NCBI RefSeq assembly: GCF_003597395.2
Contig: NC_133770.1
Coordinates: 207,074,609-207,138,608 of the forward strand
DNA from: Chelonoidis abingdonii
Taxonomy: Eukaryota; Chordata; Testudines; Testudinidae
Direction: 5' to 3'
DNA: 64,000 nt
Both the position numbers and the translations under genes were made by a program. Positions 34,625-48,784 of this stretch are shown in pieces. Below the pieces are notes generated by a model. The model did not search any database and was not told the DNA's origin. It was given only the letters and a program-made list of their open reading frames with translations. Numbering within the stretch: the stretch's first letter is position 1; the number at the start of each line of letters is the position of its first letter.

Positions 34625-36267
34625 CTGTCAGAAAAAAAAAGACAAATTTAGTATCAAAATGGATACAAGGCTACTTAAAATTTAAAAAACTTCCATTTCT
34701 TTCCTTTGTCAGACTTCAGAACTGCTCTAAAGGAAATTGCTTTTGCATTATTTGGGGTTTTATGTTAAGGTTTCAAGTTTTTACTGAAGCTTCATTAATC
34801 AGAGAGTTTGCAGAACCTTCATCTTATGTGCAGAAAGTTAGTGCCATACTGAAGTGAGGTTATGGGAAAAGAGGGTCTATGTAAAATTACCTTCTAATTT
34901 AACAAGTCTGCTCACTGGTTACTTTAGCAATAAGGATGTTTTTACCATTTGCTTTTTCTGTTAGCACAGTAAAGACAACACTTGTATGGAGAGCAAGACA
35001 GATTCTAGTCCAGTTCATGCATCAGAATGGTTAAGAAATTTACATTTGGAGAATGTTTGATTATTGAAGATGAGAGCCAGAAAGAACCAAGCTGGACTTT
35101 CAGGTTAACTCAGCAGTTAAGGAAAAAAACAGACAAACAAACCCACCCATCCACACAGATATTCTACTTGTCAGAACAAAATTTGATCAGAAAATGACTG
35201 TAGGAGGGTATCATGGAGTTCTAAGTTCATGAATGAGTCACTTTTAAGCATAACTGGGCTAAGTTTTTAAAATTGCAACTACATTTTCTGTCACCCTGCC
35301 CTGTTCCTTCCTACTCCTAGAATATTTGAAGGCAGCCTCAGAGAAAACAAAGTGCTGTGACTAAGTGCAATTGAACTTAAATACAAGTGTGCAGCTCCTT
35401 TATTTTAATTGACCACATAGAATGTGCACTGCCCAGTTTTGTGAGTTCATGTAAGACTTATCTGACATGCTTATCTTGCTGGATTCTAGTGAGTCTCACA
35501 ACCTTTCTGAAGATTAGCTTTAAAATGAGAAATTTCTAGCCTAAAGTTAGATACAACTTTTTTTTCCTTAATCAAAAGTACTGGAGTGTAGGGCTTTACA
35601 ATTTCATTTACCCAGGGTGAGTAGATGTTTTGCCCAGGTAAACAGGCCGAGTGAGACCAGGGAGACACTGGCCTCTGTGTGGCGGGGAGGGGAAAGGAAG
35701 CCACACACCTCTGAAGCACTACTGCTTTAACAGGAAAGGTTGATGCCATTAGCAGAGTGCCCAGGTGGAGACAGGAATATTTGGTAGGTGCTGGGGCCCA
35801 GGCATTTCCTTCAGAGCAAAGGGGTGAGGGCAGCAGCACCTTGTGAAGTTGAGGGACTGGGGTAGAACAACTGATGGGGAGATGGAATTTAATTTATTTG
35901 AATGGCAGAACAGACAAGGGAACTGTTATTATTTAAGAGGGCAGAAGAAGTGATTTTTTCCCAGGGGAGTGAAGATATGTGGAAGGAAATTCAGTATGCC
36001 TGGATCTGAGGGAATGGTGGCACAGGTACTTTCCCACCTGGCATATTAGGCTTAGTCTTCAAGCAAGTGTCAGAAGACTATCAAGTCCCCTTGGAGCGAA
36101 GTAAAAATCAAGCTCACCTTAACCTCTTATATCATTACTACCACAAAAAGGCATCGTCTTGAGACAGTGGTTTTCAGTGGACATGCTGTCATGTTCTTAC
36201 TATTCTTAACTATTAACTCTCACTTTACCACCCATGCATAAAACAGCTATAACTATATATATGTGGA
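34625..36267. other. PRELID3A intron before distal last exon
   Basis: AT-rich non-coding sequence. No recognised feature. Confidence 0.55.
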
Positions 36268-36445
36268 GATATACCTCTCTAACATAATGACACAAAAGGT
36301 CATTGAGTCCAGCCTCCTACCTTCACTAGCAGGACCAAGTACTGATTTTTGCCCCAGATCCCTAAGTGACCCCCTCAAGGATTGAACTCACAACCCTGGG
36401 TTTTGAAGGCCAATGCTCAAACCACTGAGCTATCCCTGCCCCTAC
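36268..36445 (-). mobile_element. tRNA-derived SINE, copy 2
   Basis: Minus-strand head ATAGCTCAGTGGTTTGAGCA and B-box-like GAGTTCAATCC, with the same tail style as the copy at 31538. Ends near GGAGATATACCTCTC on the plus strand. No target duplication checked with confidence. Confidence 0.82.
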
Positions 36446-39388
36446 TAGATTAAAAGTACTCAGTTCATGCTAAAATGCATTCTAGGAAGAGCTACTACTA
36501 GGTCATATTCTGCACTGTTGACTCAAAGATGGCACCCAACTGAGCAGACAGAGGACAGGATTCCTCACAACAATTTTTCAGTAAGAACTGAACTCTTGTG
36601 ATACAAGCAGCTCAGCAAGAAGCACCAGAATGTACGATATGTGACTTAGTCATTATGTCATTAGCTTTACAAACTGCAGTGCATGCAAACAAGTTGAATA
36701 GCTGGGGGACCTTACTGATGCAGGAACAAAGAGGGTGTTACCCCTTAAGAGAGAGCACTATGTATGTATATTTGCTACAGGATATTTTAAAGAGTCCCTA
36801 ACCCACTGTCTCCTCTTCCCTAACCAGAGAGAACTAGAGTGGATGCATATTCCAATAACCAGTCAGTCTTTTTCAAGTTAAGAAAAATAAAAGACTGCAC
36901 AACCTTACGATGATATTTCCATTTAGCCACATTGAAAGAAAATTGATTGTGAAATCAATCAGGCATCTTCAATCAGCAGAAAGAACATGCCAAGTTTAGA
37001 AATAAAGCCCTCTGTTATCCAAGTGCTATGTTGAGTTATTTATGCTACAGTTAGCAGTCAGTGTTCACTAGGAACTGCCCACACACTAGTAGACAGTCCC
37101 CATCCTGAAAAGATTTTAAAGTATTAAAAACAAAAACCCATAGAATCAAAAATTCTCATTCCTGAGCCAAGACCAAACATGATACATTTCAGTTCCTACA
37201 AAAATTAGTGGCTCTGAAGTTACTGTTTCTACTGAGTGCCACCAACATATTAAAGTGACATCAACTTGCATATTTTTGGTTTGGCTAATTAAAACTGAAT
37301 TCATTTTAGTCAGAGTAGGATCTCTTCTTAAGAGATCTTTTTTTCCCCTGCTTCCCTGATAATTAGTAGCCTCAAGGGCCACATCAAACTCCTCACTCTC
37401 TTCCTCCCCACCAGCCAGTTACTCCTCTGTGCACACAGTTGCCAACTTCAGTTTGTTTTGCTGGTACTAGTGCTGGCAAACTTTTTCTTGCAGGGTATAG
37501 GGAAGCATGCACGTCAGCTACAACAGAGCAGTGCAGGTTGCTACATGCAACAGGAAATAAGTGCACAATAAAATAGCAAAACAGTTTTTTTCCCCCTCTA
37601 ATCTCTGTAAATATGACAGTTCAGTCAAACTATGTAGAAATAATCCCAGGTACAAGCTTTTCAAAGCTATTTTTCAAGTTATTGTCCTTTTAGTTACAGG
37701 GGCACTAATATACAAAGCACTGGAAGTGTTTAAGTGTGTTACTTGGTTCCTAAGAATGTTTAAGTCTGATGATATAGAAAGTAGACTTTTACTAGCCAAA
37801 AAGTTAGCCAGCATCTTTTGGGTGGGACTCAGATCCACAGAATTCCTTCCAAGGGTGATAACCAGTCAGTCAATCATCCAAAGTATGTTTGTGGGTTTTC
37901 CAAAACAAAAAGTCAGTGAGGTATTTTCTCACAGCTCTGGAAAAACTGCTTAAATCCCTATAACTTAAGCATCAATGCACCATGCTGAATAAATTTCAGA
38001 ACAATTCTCCAGTGGAATCTAAGTTAATAAAGCTTCACCTCTACAATTTCTTTTAAAATTAAGGACCTGGGCAGTTCTACTCAGTAAAAGTTAAGAGAAA
38101 ACAGAATCTGACAGAGGACTGGAATTTTATATATAATACAATGTTATTTAAGTCCTACATTATATAAAACTTAAGCAAGCACATTCATAACCAAGCATGC
38201 ACATTACATATGTTAGCACTAAATTATGCTTTCAATATTAGGTCATATACTAGTATAAGGATTTATTATATCTTTGATAATTGATAGCAAACTGACTACT
38301 CCAGTTGAAGTTTTTTGGAGAAGACAAAGCTTAATGGTTTGTCCAACTCAAGAATTTAGTGGCATGAAAAGTAAAGTTGAAAGCACACAGCCAGCAGCTG
38401 CTGATTTTATAAGTCATATACATACACATCCCAAAATAAAATTGTAAAGGAATGAAGGAGAAGAGTTATGAAAAAAAGGTTTTAGGATTTTATCATTGGA
38501 AGGTTTGTGGTTTCAATACAGGACTGACAGTGTTGAGCTAGACTAGCTCATGGAAGGTAAAGTGGAAAGCACTATTTATTGTCCAGCATAAAAATAACTA
38601 TGAAAACTGTAACCACTCATATTCAGACTTCAGAGCTGAAAGGAAAGAAAGCAGCACTTCCTAGCATGAACAAACTGAAATGCATCTGACAGTTAAATTT
38701 TACCTAACCATGTTGTTTAAAGAAGGTCATTTATTTGTAACAGCAGCAAGCCAGGAAAGCAATTTAAGATGCTAAATGAGATTCTTATTGCAATTATACC
38801 AATTCATCAGAGTGAAATATGTTCAGCTTCCACCTAAATTTTTAAACACCAACAGAAGCTCCACCCCCACAATCCCATCTACCTCTTAAAAGTCTAATGA
38901 AAAGGAAGAGACCAGATCAAATCCTGTCAGGGAAGACAAAGCAAGTAGTGTAACTCTGTGCTGAAGAATATGCTTGTTAGGCACGTGTTTTGAGAAAACC
39001 AACCCTTAACACATTTTTATAAGGCTGATTCCATTAACCAAGGATTTTTTGGTTAATATCTTTAGATAACTGTTCTTATGTTGTCAAATTTAACTGACCA
39101 TGCTGGCGTGGGCCCCTATTAAAAAGAGTGGCACATTCACATGCCCAGGTACCTGCAGTAACCTATTATTTACATGTATAAGAAGCAATACTGTGGTACA
39201 AAAGCACTGCAGTACATGTAGGAATAACTAAGGTCTGCCCTTCCACAGATATACTGGATTTGGGCTACTTGACCCATTCTAGGTCGCAATGAAAAAAAGA
39301 AACTATATGATTCTAGTATTATGAGAACAAGTTTGCCATTCCTGAATGTAACTGATTATATTACAATACATGCAAGCTAATGTACAGA

Positions 39389-39430
<42 letters not shown>

Positions 39431-39541
39431 CATCACAACAGTCCATGCACACATTTGCTAGAAAGCTGAAATGCTGTACCGAGATAGTGAATGCCGGAGT
39501 TACCACTAGTTAGTACAAACTGCAGATGTAGAGATAGACTG
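36446..39541 (-). other. PRELID3A: PRELID3A: candidate 3' UTR of the short isoform, then intron of the long isoform
   Basis: Downstream of the proximal stop at 39542. Possible minus-strand AATAAA signals lie near 38730, 38575 and 38265. A 30-bp A tract (T on the coding strand) lies at 39398-39427. The rest is AT-rich with no recognised gene. Which signal is used cannot be told from sequence. Confidence 0.4.
39398..39427. repeat. Poly(A) tract, 30 bp
   Basis: Uninterrupted run of A on the plus strand, poly(T) in the PRELID3A direction, 115 bp past the proximal stop codon. It may be a retroposon tail remnant. Confidence 0.95.
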
Positions 39542-39595
39542 CTAGCTTAGAGCGCTTTCAGAATTTTGAATTATCCACTCAATAGCATCCCACCC
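39542..39595 (-). CDS. PRELID3A: PRELID3A proximal alternative last exon (172-residue isoform)
   Basis: After GTGTTACTCCAG on the minus strand, 17 codons read GWDAIEWIIQNSESALS and stop with TAG at 39542-39544. This is the C-terminus of the canonical 172-residue PRELID3A (human ends EWIIEHSESAVS, from memory). It enters in phase 0 after the lysine of exon 43812. It is the shorter of two homologous terminal exons. Confidence 0.95.
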   Translation of the reverse strand, partial: GWDAIEWIIQNSESALS

Positions 39596-40423
39596 CTGGA
39601 GTAACACAGAAAAGATTAACACATGGCACAAAATTCATCTTTCATCATTGTAGTATTCAGGCATCAGGCCTGCAAATCTCAAACCCTCAAAGCAAAATTC
39701 AACATTTACATCAGCATTTCAAGATACAGCAGGAAACACTTTCCAGTAAAGCTTTTCCCATGTCTAAGCAGACTTCTGAAAGCACAGAAACTCAGTCTTA
39801 TGCTTCTACAGTCACCATCTCCTTCAAAGTGCATCTGCTTGTTAGTAATGAAAGGGCTGGAAACACAAATTCCTGCCAAGTTAAGCATCTCTGAATGGAT
39901 TTAGCTGCCTTAGAAAGGACAAGAAGGTACTGTTCCACCATTTGACACTTGGCTACGAAGATGTTTAAAAATGTTATATGGAAGGAGCCCTTTTCTAATT
40001 TGGCCTTCTACATATGTCAGACATTTTCCAAGTAGGCTGTTGGCAAACCAAAGATTTAACTGCAGTTATGAGTGTCAGAGAATGGTGAGATCACAGCATG
40101 TACCCCACTACTCTAAGTGGAATTGGAGGAGAGAATTGTAAAAAGTTTAAGTGGAGAGACGTTTATGGCCACCAAACTAAAATACAATCTACACTCTTGA
40201 AATTCAACTAGCCACTTTTTCTCCCTCTCCCCAAACCTTGCAGTTCATCCACTTAATCCCCAACCTTAGCACACTTTATTTCTGCCAGTCTATCCCCTAA
40301 CACCGCTTTACTATTTCCTCAGGGAAGTGCACTGAGGGATGAAGCAAACATTCCGATTCCCTCCTCTCCTCACCCCCTGCGATATCCTTCTGGCCAAGAA
40401 GGGCTGAATGCTCATCAGTCTAA
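39596..40423. other. PRELID3A intron, nothing recognised
   Basis: Intron sequence between the Harbinger-like element and the proximal last exon. No feature found. Confidence 0.55.
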
Positions 40424-42593
40424 TCCCTGGTCTACACTACGCGTTTATACTGAATTTAGCAGCGTTAAATTGAATTAACCCTGCACCCGTCCACACAACG
40501 AAGCCCTTTATATCGATATAAAGGGCTCTTAAAACCAATTTCTGTACTCCTCCCCGACGAAGTAGGTGTATGTCGCTTGATAAATCTCTCTGTGGGTATT
40601 ACCATGTTCGGTTAATAGCGTTATTGTGGCGCAATTCTGAAGGTTATTGGTTCTGGGCAGTTTTATCCCACTCAGTGATTGTTACCAATTGTTACCGCTC
40701 TGGAAGTCGTGATTGAAGCTCGGATGCATTGTGGCAGTGTAGACAGGAAGAAGCCTGTTGCGAACTTTTTGAATTTTTATTTCCTGTTTTGCCCAGCGTG
40801 GAGCTCTTGTATTCAGCACATGGGCCGATGCAGTCCCGAATCAAATGAGCTCTCACAGGACCGTACTGGGGATTATGGGATCTGATCCTCTTATTTTTTA
40901 TGTTGTTTTTATGGGTGAGACAATATCCGTTTATCAGAGTCTCCGTTACAGAAGACGAAATGTCAATAGATTTGGAAAGTTCTCTCAGGCAATGATTTAG
41001 ACAGAGGGCTGTTATTGTGGAGGGACTCTAGCACAGTGCTGCAGATAATAGTCTAAGCGTTAAACGGAAATGCCAAAGAATCATATTATTGGAACGTGTT
41101 CTCATGGAGGGGGTGGTACAGATACCTCCAGCTATTCCACAGTCCCTACTAGGTCTCTCGCGAAAAGCATTTTGCCATTCTTGTCGGTGAGCTTCCCACA
41201 TGCTCTGCAAGGCTAAACACATTTTCCTTGGGTGTTTCAGGGTTATCGTCTCGTCAATTGTACCTCCCCAAAAAGAAAAGGTAATTAATCATATCATTTT
41301 GTGATCTTTCTTCAACCGTCACCCTCATGTCTACTGCTCGCTGCTATGTAGACTGTTTTGGTGCTGCAAGGCATCTTGAACAGCTTAGCTATCTCATCCG
41401 TCGTTGCAGCCTGGTTGCAAGATTGACTGGTATCCAGTGTGTGGCTCAGCCCATGAGTGCTCCTAGCTGTGCCTCTGGTGTGAGGTTCGGCCTGGGTGGC
41501 GGCTGTTGGCAAAATGTGGAACGTACTCTCCGGTCATCCTCAAGCTCAGACGGTACAAACTCGCTTGGTTAACCGTTCCTCATACAGCAGCTGGAGACTG
41601 AGCTCCATCAAGCCCTTCTCTTTCATGTATAAAGAGATTCTCTGTACTGCACTGGATCTTCACGCAGCAGTGAGGTGGCTGCCACTGCCCCCTCATTTGT
41701 ATCTCAGTAGAGTCAGTTTCTTTAGCTGCTTTTATTAACTATTCACACACATATGGTTAAGTGGGGGACACTGCTAAGTTAGCCCAGTAAGAGTTTGGGG
41801 AGGACAAAGCATGGAGGGTGTTTGTATGCAATGGCACCCTGAATGGGCATGCAGTTCATCATTTCTGCAGAATCTTGGGCTGCTGACTGGAGCGGCTGTG
41901 CTCTATGTTCTCTAATAGCTGCCTCCAATTCTAGCAGACTATTTTGATCAAAACAGAGAGGGACATGACCTGTGGAATCCATTCCCTTTTTGTACATGTC
42001 CGGCTGACCTCAGCGAGCCGCAGGAGCACCACTGACGCGCAGAACATGATGGTGCAAAACTTTGACTGTATACCGTCATTATCTGCCAATTTTACAATGG
42101 AGACCGGTTGCTAGTTGTACCTCTCTCCGCTACTTGCAAGGCAATGAATGCTGCTGTTTGTAGCACTGCAGTTACCGGGTCTGCGCCAGCATCCGTACAC
42201 ATACGGTGGAGTGACGCAAGGCTAAACGGGCTCCATGGTTGCCATGCTATGGCATCTGCTCAGGCGCTCTCCATAGGGGAAAACTGCGAATGATTGTCTG
42301 CTGTTGCTTTCACGGAGGAAGGATTGAATGACGACATTTACCCAGAATCACCTGCGACATTGTTTTTGCTTTGGGATCTCAACCCAGAATTCCAGTGGAC
42401 AGGGGAGACTGTGGGAACTATGGGATAGCTACCCACAGTGCAACGCTCCAGAAATCAATGCTAGCCTCAGTATATGGACGCACACCACCGAATTAATGTG
42501 CTTAGTGTGGCCGCATGCACTCGACTTTATACAATCTGTTTTAAAAAAACGGTTTCTGTAAAATCGGAATAATCCCATAGTGTAGACATACCC
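40424..42593. mobile_element. PIF/Harbinger-like DNA transposon, degraded
   Basis: Flanked by TAA on both sides (40421-40423 and 42594-42596), the 3-bp TWA duplication typical of PIF/Harbinger. The ends pair imperfectly: TCCCTGGTCTACACTA on the left and TAGTGTAGACATACCC on the right. The 2.17-kb interior resembles a turtle repeat that I know with a Myb/SANT-like gene and a DDE nuclease on opposite strands, but this copy is internally deleted and I find no intact coding frame. CG-poor drift throughout indicates age. Confidence 0.75.
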
Positions 42594-43340
42594 TAAGGCT
42601 AGACATCAAGTGACAGAAGCAGCATCGCTGTCTAGTGATATCCTACTTTCAGGGGTAAGGGGCTGGCCAAGGCACATACTACCTGGGATGGCATCAGGAA
42701 GTAAGTCTGGACCTGAACTGCCACTACCCAACCAGGCAAGATCCCACTTGTATTTGTGCACCACATCCCACTCACCCTCACTGCTCTCTCCTTCACTGTT
42801 TGTCCTTCCCTTCCTTACACCTGACCCGTGTTCTGTCACACCACATTCATTTCAGTCTGCTGCTCTTCCTCCAGAGGTGCTAGTGGAGAGGTACAGGTGT
42901 GATCCTCCATTGATTTCTAGTAGTGTGAGAGCAAGACAGAGTGCCCCAAAAGTAGCAAATAACCACTCCCAAAGCCCTACCTGGAGTGTCTGAGCATGAC
43001 TTTGGGATGAACAGAGCTCTTTTTCTATGCCTTGCAGATTAACACAAATTGGGGAATTTACGCCAACAGGGAGTACACAAATTGGCCTAGGTTCCCCCCC
43101 TTCTCATCAAAAACATCAGGTAATTTAATCTCTGTGCAGAACTGCTTGTATAAAACTAAGCTGGATGATTTCAGGTCATAGACGAAGGGACAGCACACAT
43201 GTAGCACAATGGGCAGATAAGAATTCGAACAAATTAGATTGTGCTGAGCACAGTCTGCAATCAGTGTGAGCAGGGTTCAATTTTGTGAATTAATTTTCCA
43301 TTCAGTCATTATAGACATCTTTGCTGGTAGCCTTTTTAAC

Positions 43341-43558
43341 CACTTGAACTGTGGCACCTTAAAGGCTAATAGATTTATTTGGGCATAAGCTTCCATGGGT
43401 AAAAAACCTCACTTCTTCAGATGTATCTGAAGTAGTGAGGTTTTTTACCCACACAAGATTATGCCCAAATAAATCTATTAGCCTTTAAGGTGCCACCAGA
43501 CTCCTTGTTGTTTTTGCGGATACAGACTAACACAGCTACCCTCTGACATTTGAACTGT
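43341..43558 (+). mobile_element. Retroposon fragment folded back on itself (copy 1)
   Basis: The right half (about 43422-43546) is in direct orientation and ends GACTAACACAGCTACCCTCTGACA. The left half (about 43351-43420) is an inverted copy of the upstream part of the same sequence, with the turn at TTCAGAT-GT-ATCTGAA. TTGAACTGTG flanks both sides (43344-43353 and 43549-43558), so the whole fold-back inserted as one unit. Related to the copies at 51836 and 60958. Confidence 0.8.
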
Positions 43559-43787
43559 GACATGAGGGTTTAAGAGCTGCTTGAGTAACAGTCTCTAACA
43601 ATGGGAACATTACAGACAGGTAAGCCTGCATTTAAAAACTAGTTAGCAAGTACTGCATTTCCTGCTTCTGGTGACATTTACAGGAACAACAAGAAGTTAA
43701 ATGGTTAAAAATAAAAGTTGTAAACACTTAGGATCCAATCCTCCAGGTTTGAGCCTTAAGCATGGTATTCAGCAGTACAAGTGCTCA

Positions 43788-44000
<213 letters not shown>

Positions 44001-44004
44001 TTAC

Positions 44005-44075
44005 TTTTCTGGGTTTTCAGGATGAGGCGTGTAGACCAACCTCTCATCAACTGACACCAAATTTGTGAGAGTAAT
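44005..44075 (-). CDS. PRELID3A: PRELID3A exon 4
   Basis: Acceptor TTTTTAAG, donor GTAAGT. The 71-bp exon reads [20 protein letters not shown] plus NPE and two bases of Lys. It is phase 0 in and phase 2 out, matching the exons on both sides and the known PRELID3A sequence. Confidence 0.97.
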
Positions 44076-45701
<1,626 letters not shown>

Positions 45702-45715
45702 CTATGATCGAATGA

Positions 45716-46360
45716 GTGGTACAGACTTATCTGGGGTATTGGGTGAAGTACTGGTCACCTCGTGCCTCAAAAACAAATATTGCTGATTTGGGGCGGGGGC
45801 TCAGAAGGTCTATTAAAATAGTTAGGGGCATGGAAGAATTTTTACATGGGAAGATTAAAAAGACAGATTGTCATTTCTCCTCTTATTTGTTTACTTGGAA
45901 AGGAAACCAAGGTACATAAAATGAGGAAGTTATAGTGAAGATAGACAGGAAAAACAGAAGCTCCTGATCTAACAAGAACAAGGTGACATTTGCTGAAGTT
46001 AAAAAATGGCAAATTCAGAACAATTAATAGGAAACACTTTTCCATGCAACATGTAAATGAACAGTAGAACTCACTACCAAAGGATATGGAGGCAAAAAGG
46101 AATAATAAATATCTAGGTAATGCTAACAAATTTTAGAAGTAATATTAAGCCTCATGTTTCAGGATCTAAACCAATCTCTAACCATTTGGGACTAGAGGAA
46201 ACCTAGTACATGGGGCAGATCATTCCACACCCACCTACTGTGTGGTTTTGGCACCTTCTCTGAAGTATCTGGTGCTGGCCACAGTCAGATACAAGAGAAA
46301 CAAGACTGGACTACATAGACCATGGGCTTGATCCAGTATGGAAATTCTTCTGTTCTTAAA
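45716..46360 (+). mobile_element. Old CR1 3' fragment
   Basis: Plus-strand sequence degenerates from the CR1 ORF2 tail (TACTGGTCACCTCGTGCCTCAAA, GTTAGGGGCATGGAAGAA) and ends with the CR1-type TTGATCCAGTATGGAAATTC then TTCTGTTCTTA. Many substitutions and deletions close all frames. Much older than the copy at 28878. Confidence 0.75.
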
Positions 46361-46584
46361 CAATACTGACAGTGTTGAAAGAATACCCGATAGTTTGTGC
46401 AAGTGTACTTTGTATTGCATACATATTATACATGAGCAACCTGTTCCAAAGTGATCGATTGTCTAACTTGAGAACTAGTAAAAAGGGTGGTGGGGAAGAT
46501 GGAACAGGCTGAGTCACAGATAATGGGTGCTTGATAAGTTACGTTTGTTCCAGCAGTGTGGGGTTAATGTAAGCTTTACCTAAG

Positions 46585-46775
46585 AGTAGAAGCAACAAGG
46601 TGGACGAGGAACTCTCTTTCATTGGGCCAACTTCTACTGGTGAAAGAGACAAGCTTTCAAACTTACATAGAGCTCTTCTTCAGGTTGGGGAAAAAGACTG
46701 CATAAGTTCAACAGCTTGTCTCTTTCATCCAATAAAAGGTACAACCTCATCCACCTTGTCTCTCCAATATCCCAG
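46585..46775. mobile_element. Retroposon fragment with inverted arms (second family)
   Basis: ACAAGGTGGACGAGG followed by GTGAAAGAGACAAGCTTTC on the left is matched in inverse by AGCTTGTCTCTTTCA then CCTCATCCACCTTGTCTC on the right, about 80 bp apart. The right arm continues into a terminal segment that the left arm lacks. I recognise the sequence as a common reptile interspersed repeat but cannot give its formal name. Confidence 0.65.
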
Positions 46776-48551
46776 GACTAAAACAGCAAACAAACAGATT
46801 TATGAGGTCATGTTCTCCATGCTAAAGCTGGCCTCCTCGAAAACTTCTTTCAATGTTCTAGGGTTGTGGAGACTGGTACTCACCTTACCTTCAGCTCTTG
46901 CTATTCACATGTAAAGAAGGCCCCCCACTACATTAGCAAAGTGACAGTGTCAAGAATATGTTTTCCCTAAGGCCTCGGCAGCCTCTGAACTGAACACCAT
47001 ATTCCACCAGATCTTTTATCAAAATTTCTTTAACAGTTTTGCTTCGTCTAAACTAGCAAACCAAACACTGAAAGTCAAATACAGCTGAGATCCACACACC
47101 TGCTACCCACAGCTACTGTCTGCAGTAGGATTCTCTCATTTTGTAAATCATCTGTTACCCCATGGAGCAAGCTCAAGTCCAGCTAAACCAACACAAACTA
47201 CAGTGGTTTCTCTCAGGTATTTTCTGCACTCAAGTTTTCCATATTACTAACACTTGTTCAGCTCCACTGCTGTTAGCAAGTGTGGCTCTGCAGTGGAAAA
47301 AAAAAGTTAGGGAATAAAAGACAAGTGCAGGAACCAGGCAAAAGGTGTTGCTATGTGGAGGTGTTAAAACCCTTACAAGAATAAGCATTGCAACAGTAAA
47401 CGTTATACAACTGACTACCGTTTTCATTGCCTCAGAGGTCCTGACTATGTGCAAACAGCCTTATGTCATGTTTTGAAGTCTTGGAAGTCAGCTCCTAAGG
47501 CCCAGCTTTTCAAAGTCAGTAATGAGGTGTTCTCAGAGGTTCTAACTTTTGATGTCACTCCCCTCAATGCCAGAATTTGATTTGATGTTTAATTCGAACT
47601 CCTGACTAAACAGTGTTTTGTCTTTTTTATTGGAGATGTTTAAATAGGTGAGGTTTCATGAAGAGTAAGATATTGAGTCATTTTGACACACACACAAAAA
47701 CTTTGTTATAGGAGCTATATTAGATAAATAATGGAAGAGAGTTTCAGTTTTGAATTAGACTACAGCTTAACTTCCCCATGTAGGAAGGCATCTACAAGAC
47801 ATTCCTCTATAACACTAACACACACACAAAATGGAGTTTTGCAAACATCTTCAGCATGAACAGGAAAAACAAAGTGGTCCTTCAGCTTCAAATGGGGAAA
47901 TATATATTTTGTTTTAAAGCAAATGTTCCTTCCCCCATTCCTAGTCCCTGCTCTCTACTAAAAAGATATGCATGAACTGGTCTTCATATTATCATCAGGA
48001 ATTATGTAACATAACATGAACATAAAACTAAGCATAAAGGTGATTAACAAAGGCAAGATGTCCTTGAAGACTTTCAAGGAGCTAAAGACCATTTTACTAA
48101 TCTCTGATCTAACTACACTTACACACATTGCAGCATACGTTTTGCAGGCCTCACACTCCGTAATCTAATTTTCACATAGCATCAAGAAAGTATTATGTTC
48201 CACAGATAACTGATTTTCAAGTCAAGCTCTGCACCTGCTCAAAACAGAAGTTGTGCCACGCAAGAGAAACCTTTATTAGTACCAATCTTTAATTTTACGC
48301 TAGAAGTTTTGGTTTACACATGATAACTTCAGGTGCCAAAACCCTGAGGCTAGATCTTTGTCCACATACCAAATGTAAACCAGCTTATCTGAAGTTATTT
48401 AAGTAAATGTTGCTAAACTAGTACAAACTCCTATACTAAGAAAATTTCACAAAAATTTTAGATTGCTGTTAACATCATTCTAGCTTCACCTATGTTAGCA
48501 ACTGTGAGAGCCCCAGTATAGGGGGGCTTTCAATGACATTTTAAAACACTC

Positions 48552-48784
48552 TGGGTATGTCTACATTGCAATAAACTACCCACAGCTGCCCCATGTCAAC
48601 TGATTCTTTGTCATGGGGCTTGGACTGCTGGGCTATAAAATTGTAATGTAGACTCCCCCACTCCCCTTTCATGGGGTCCCAGCACCCAGTCTCCAGCGCA
48701 AATGCCTACACTGCAATTTTATAGCTCTGCAGCCAAAGCTAGAGTCAGCTGACAAAGGCCAACCAAGCAGTGTAGACATAGCAT
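48552..48784. mobile_element. GTCTACACTGCAAT-type MITE, better-preserved copy
   Basis: Inverted ends GGGTATGTCTACATTGCAAT and GCAGTGTAGACATAGC, with internal inverted segments around AAAATTGTAATGTAGACT and CTACACTGCAATTTTATAGC. Same family as 32144-32374. No target duplication seen. Confidence 0.75.

Noticed and set aside
40679..42561. Several 60-80 codon frames as genes
   Set aside because: They sit in the degraded Harbinger-like transposon and do not form a continuous transposase.
43341..43558. Transcription terminator or regulatory hairpin
   Set aside because: The inverted arms are parts of a repeat family seen elsewhere in the window and are flanked by a target duplication, so this is a retroposon insertion.
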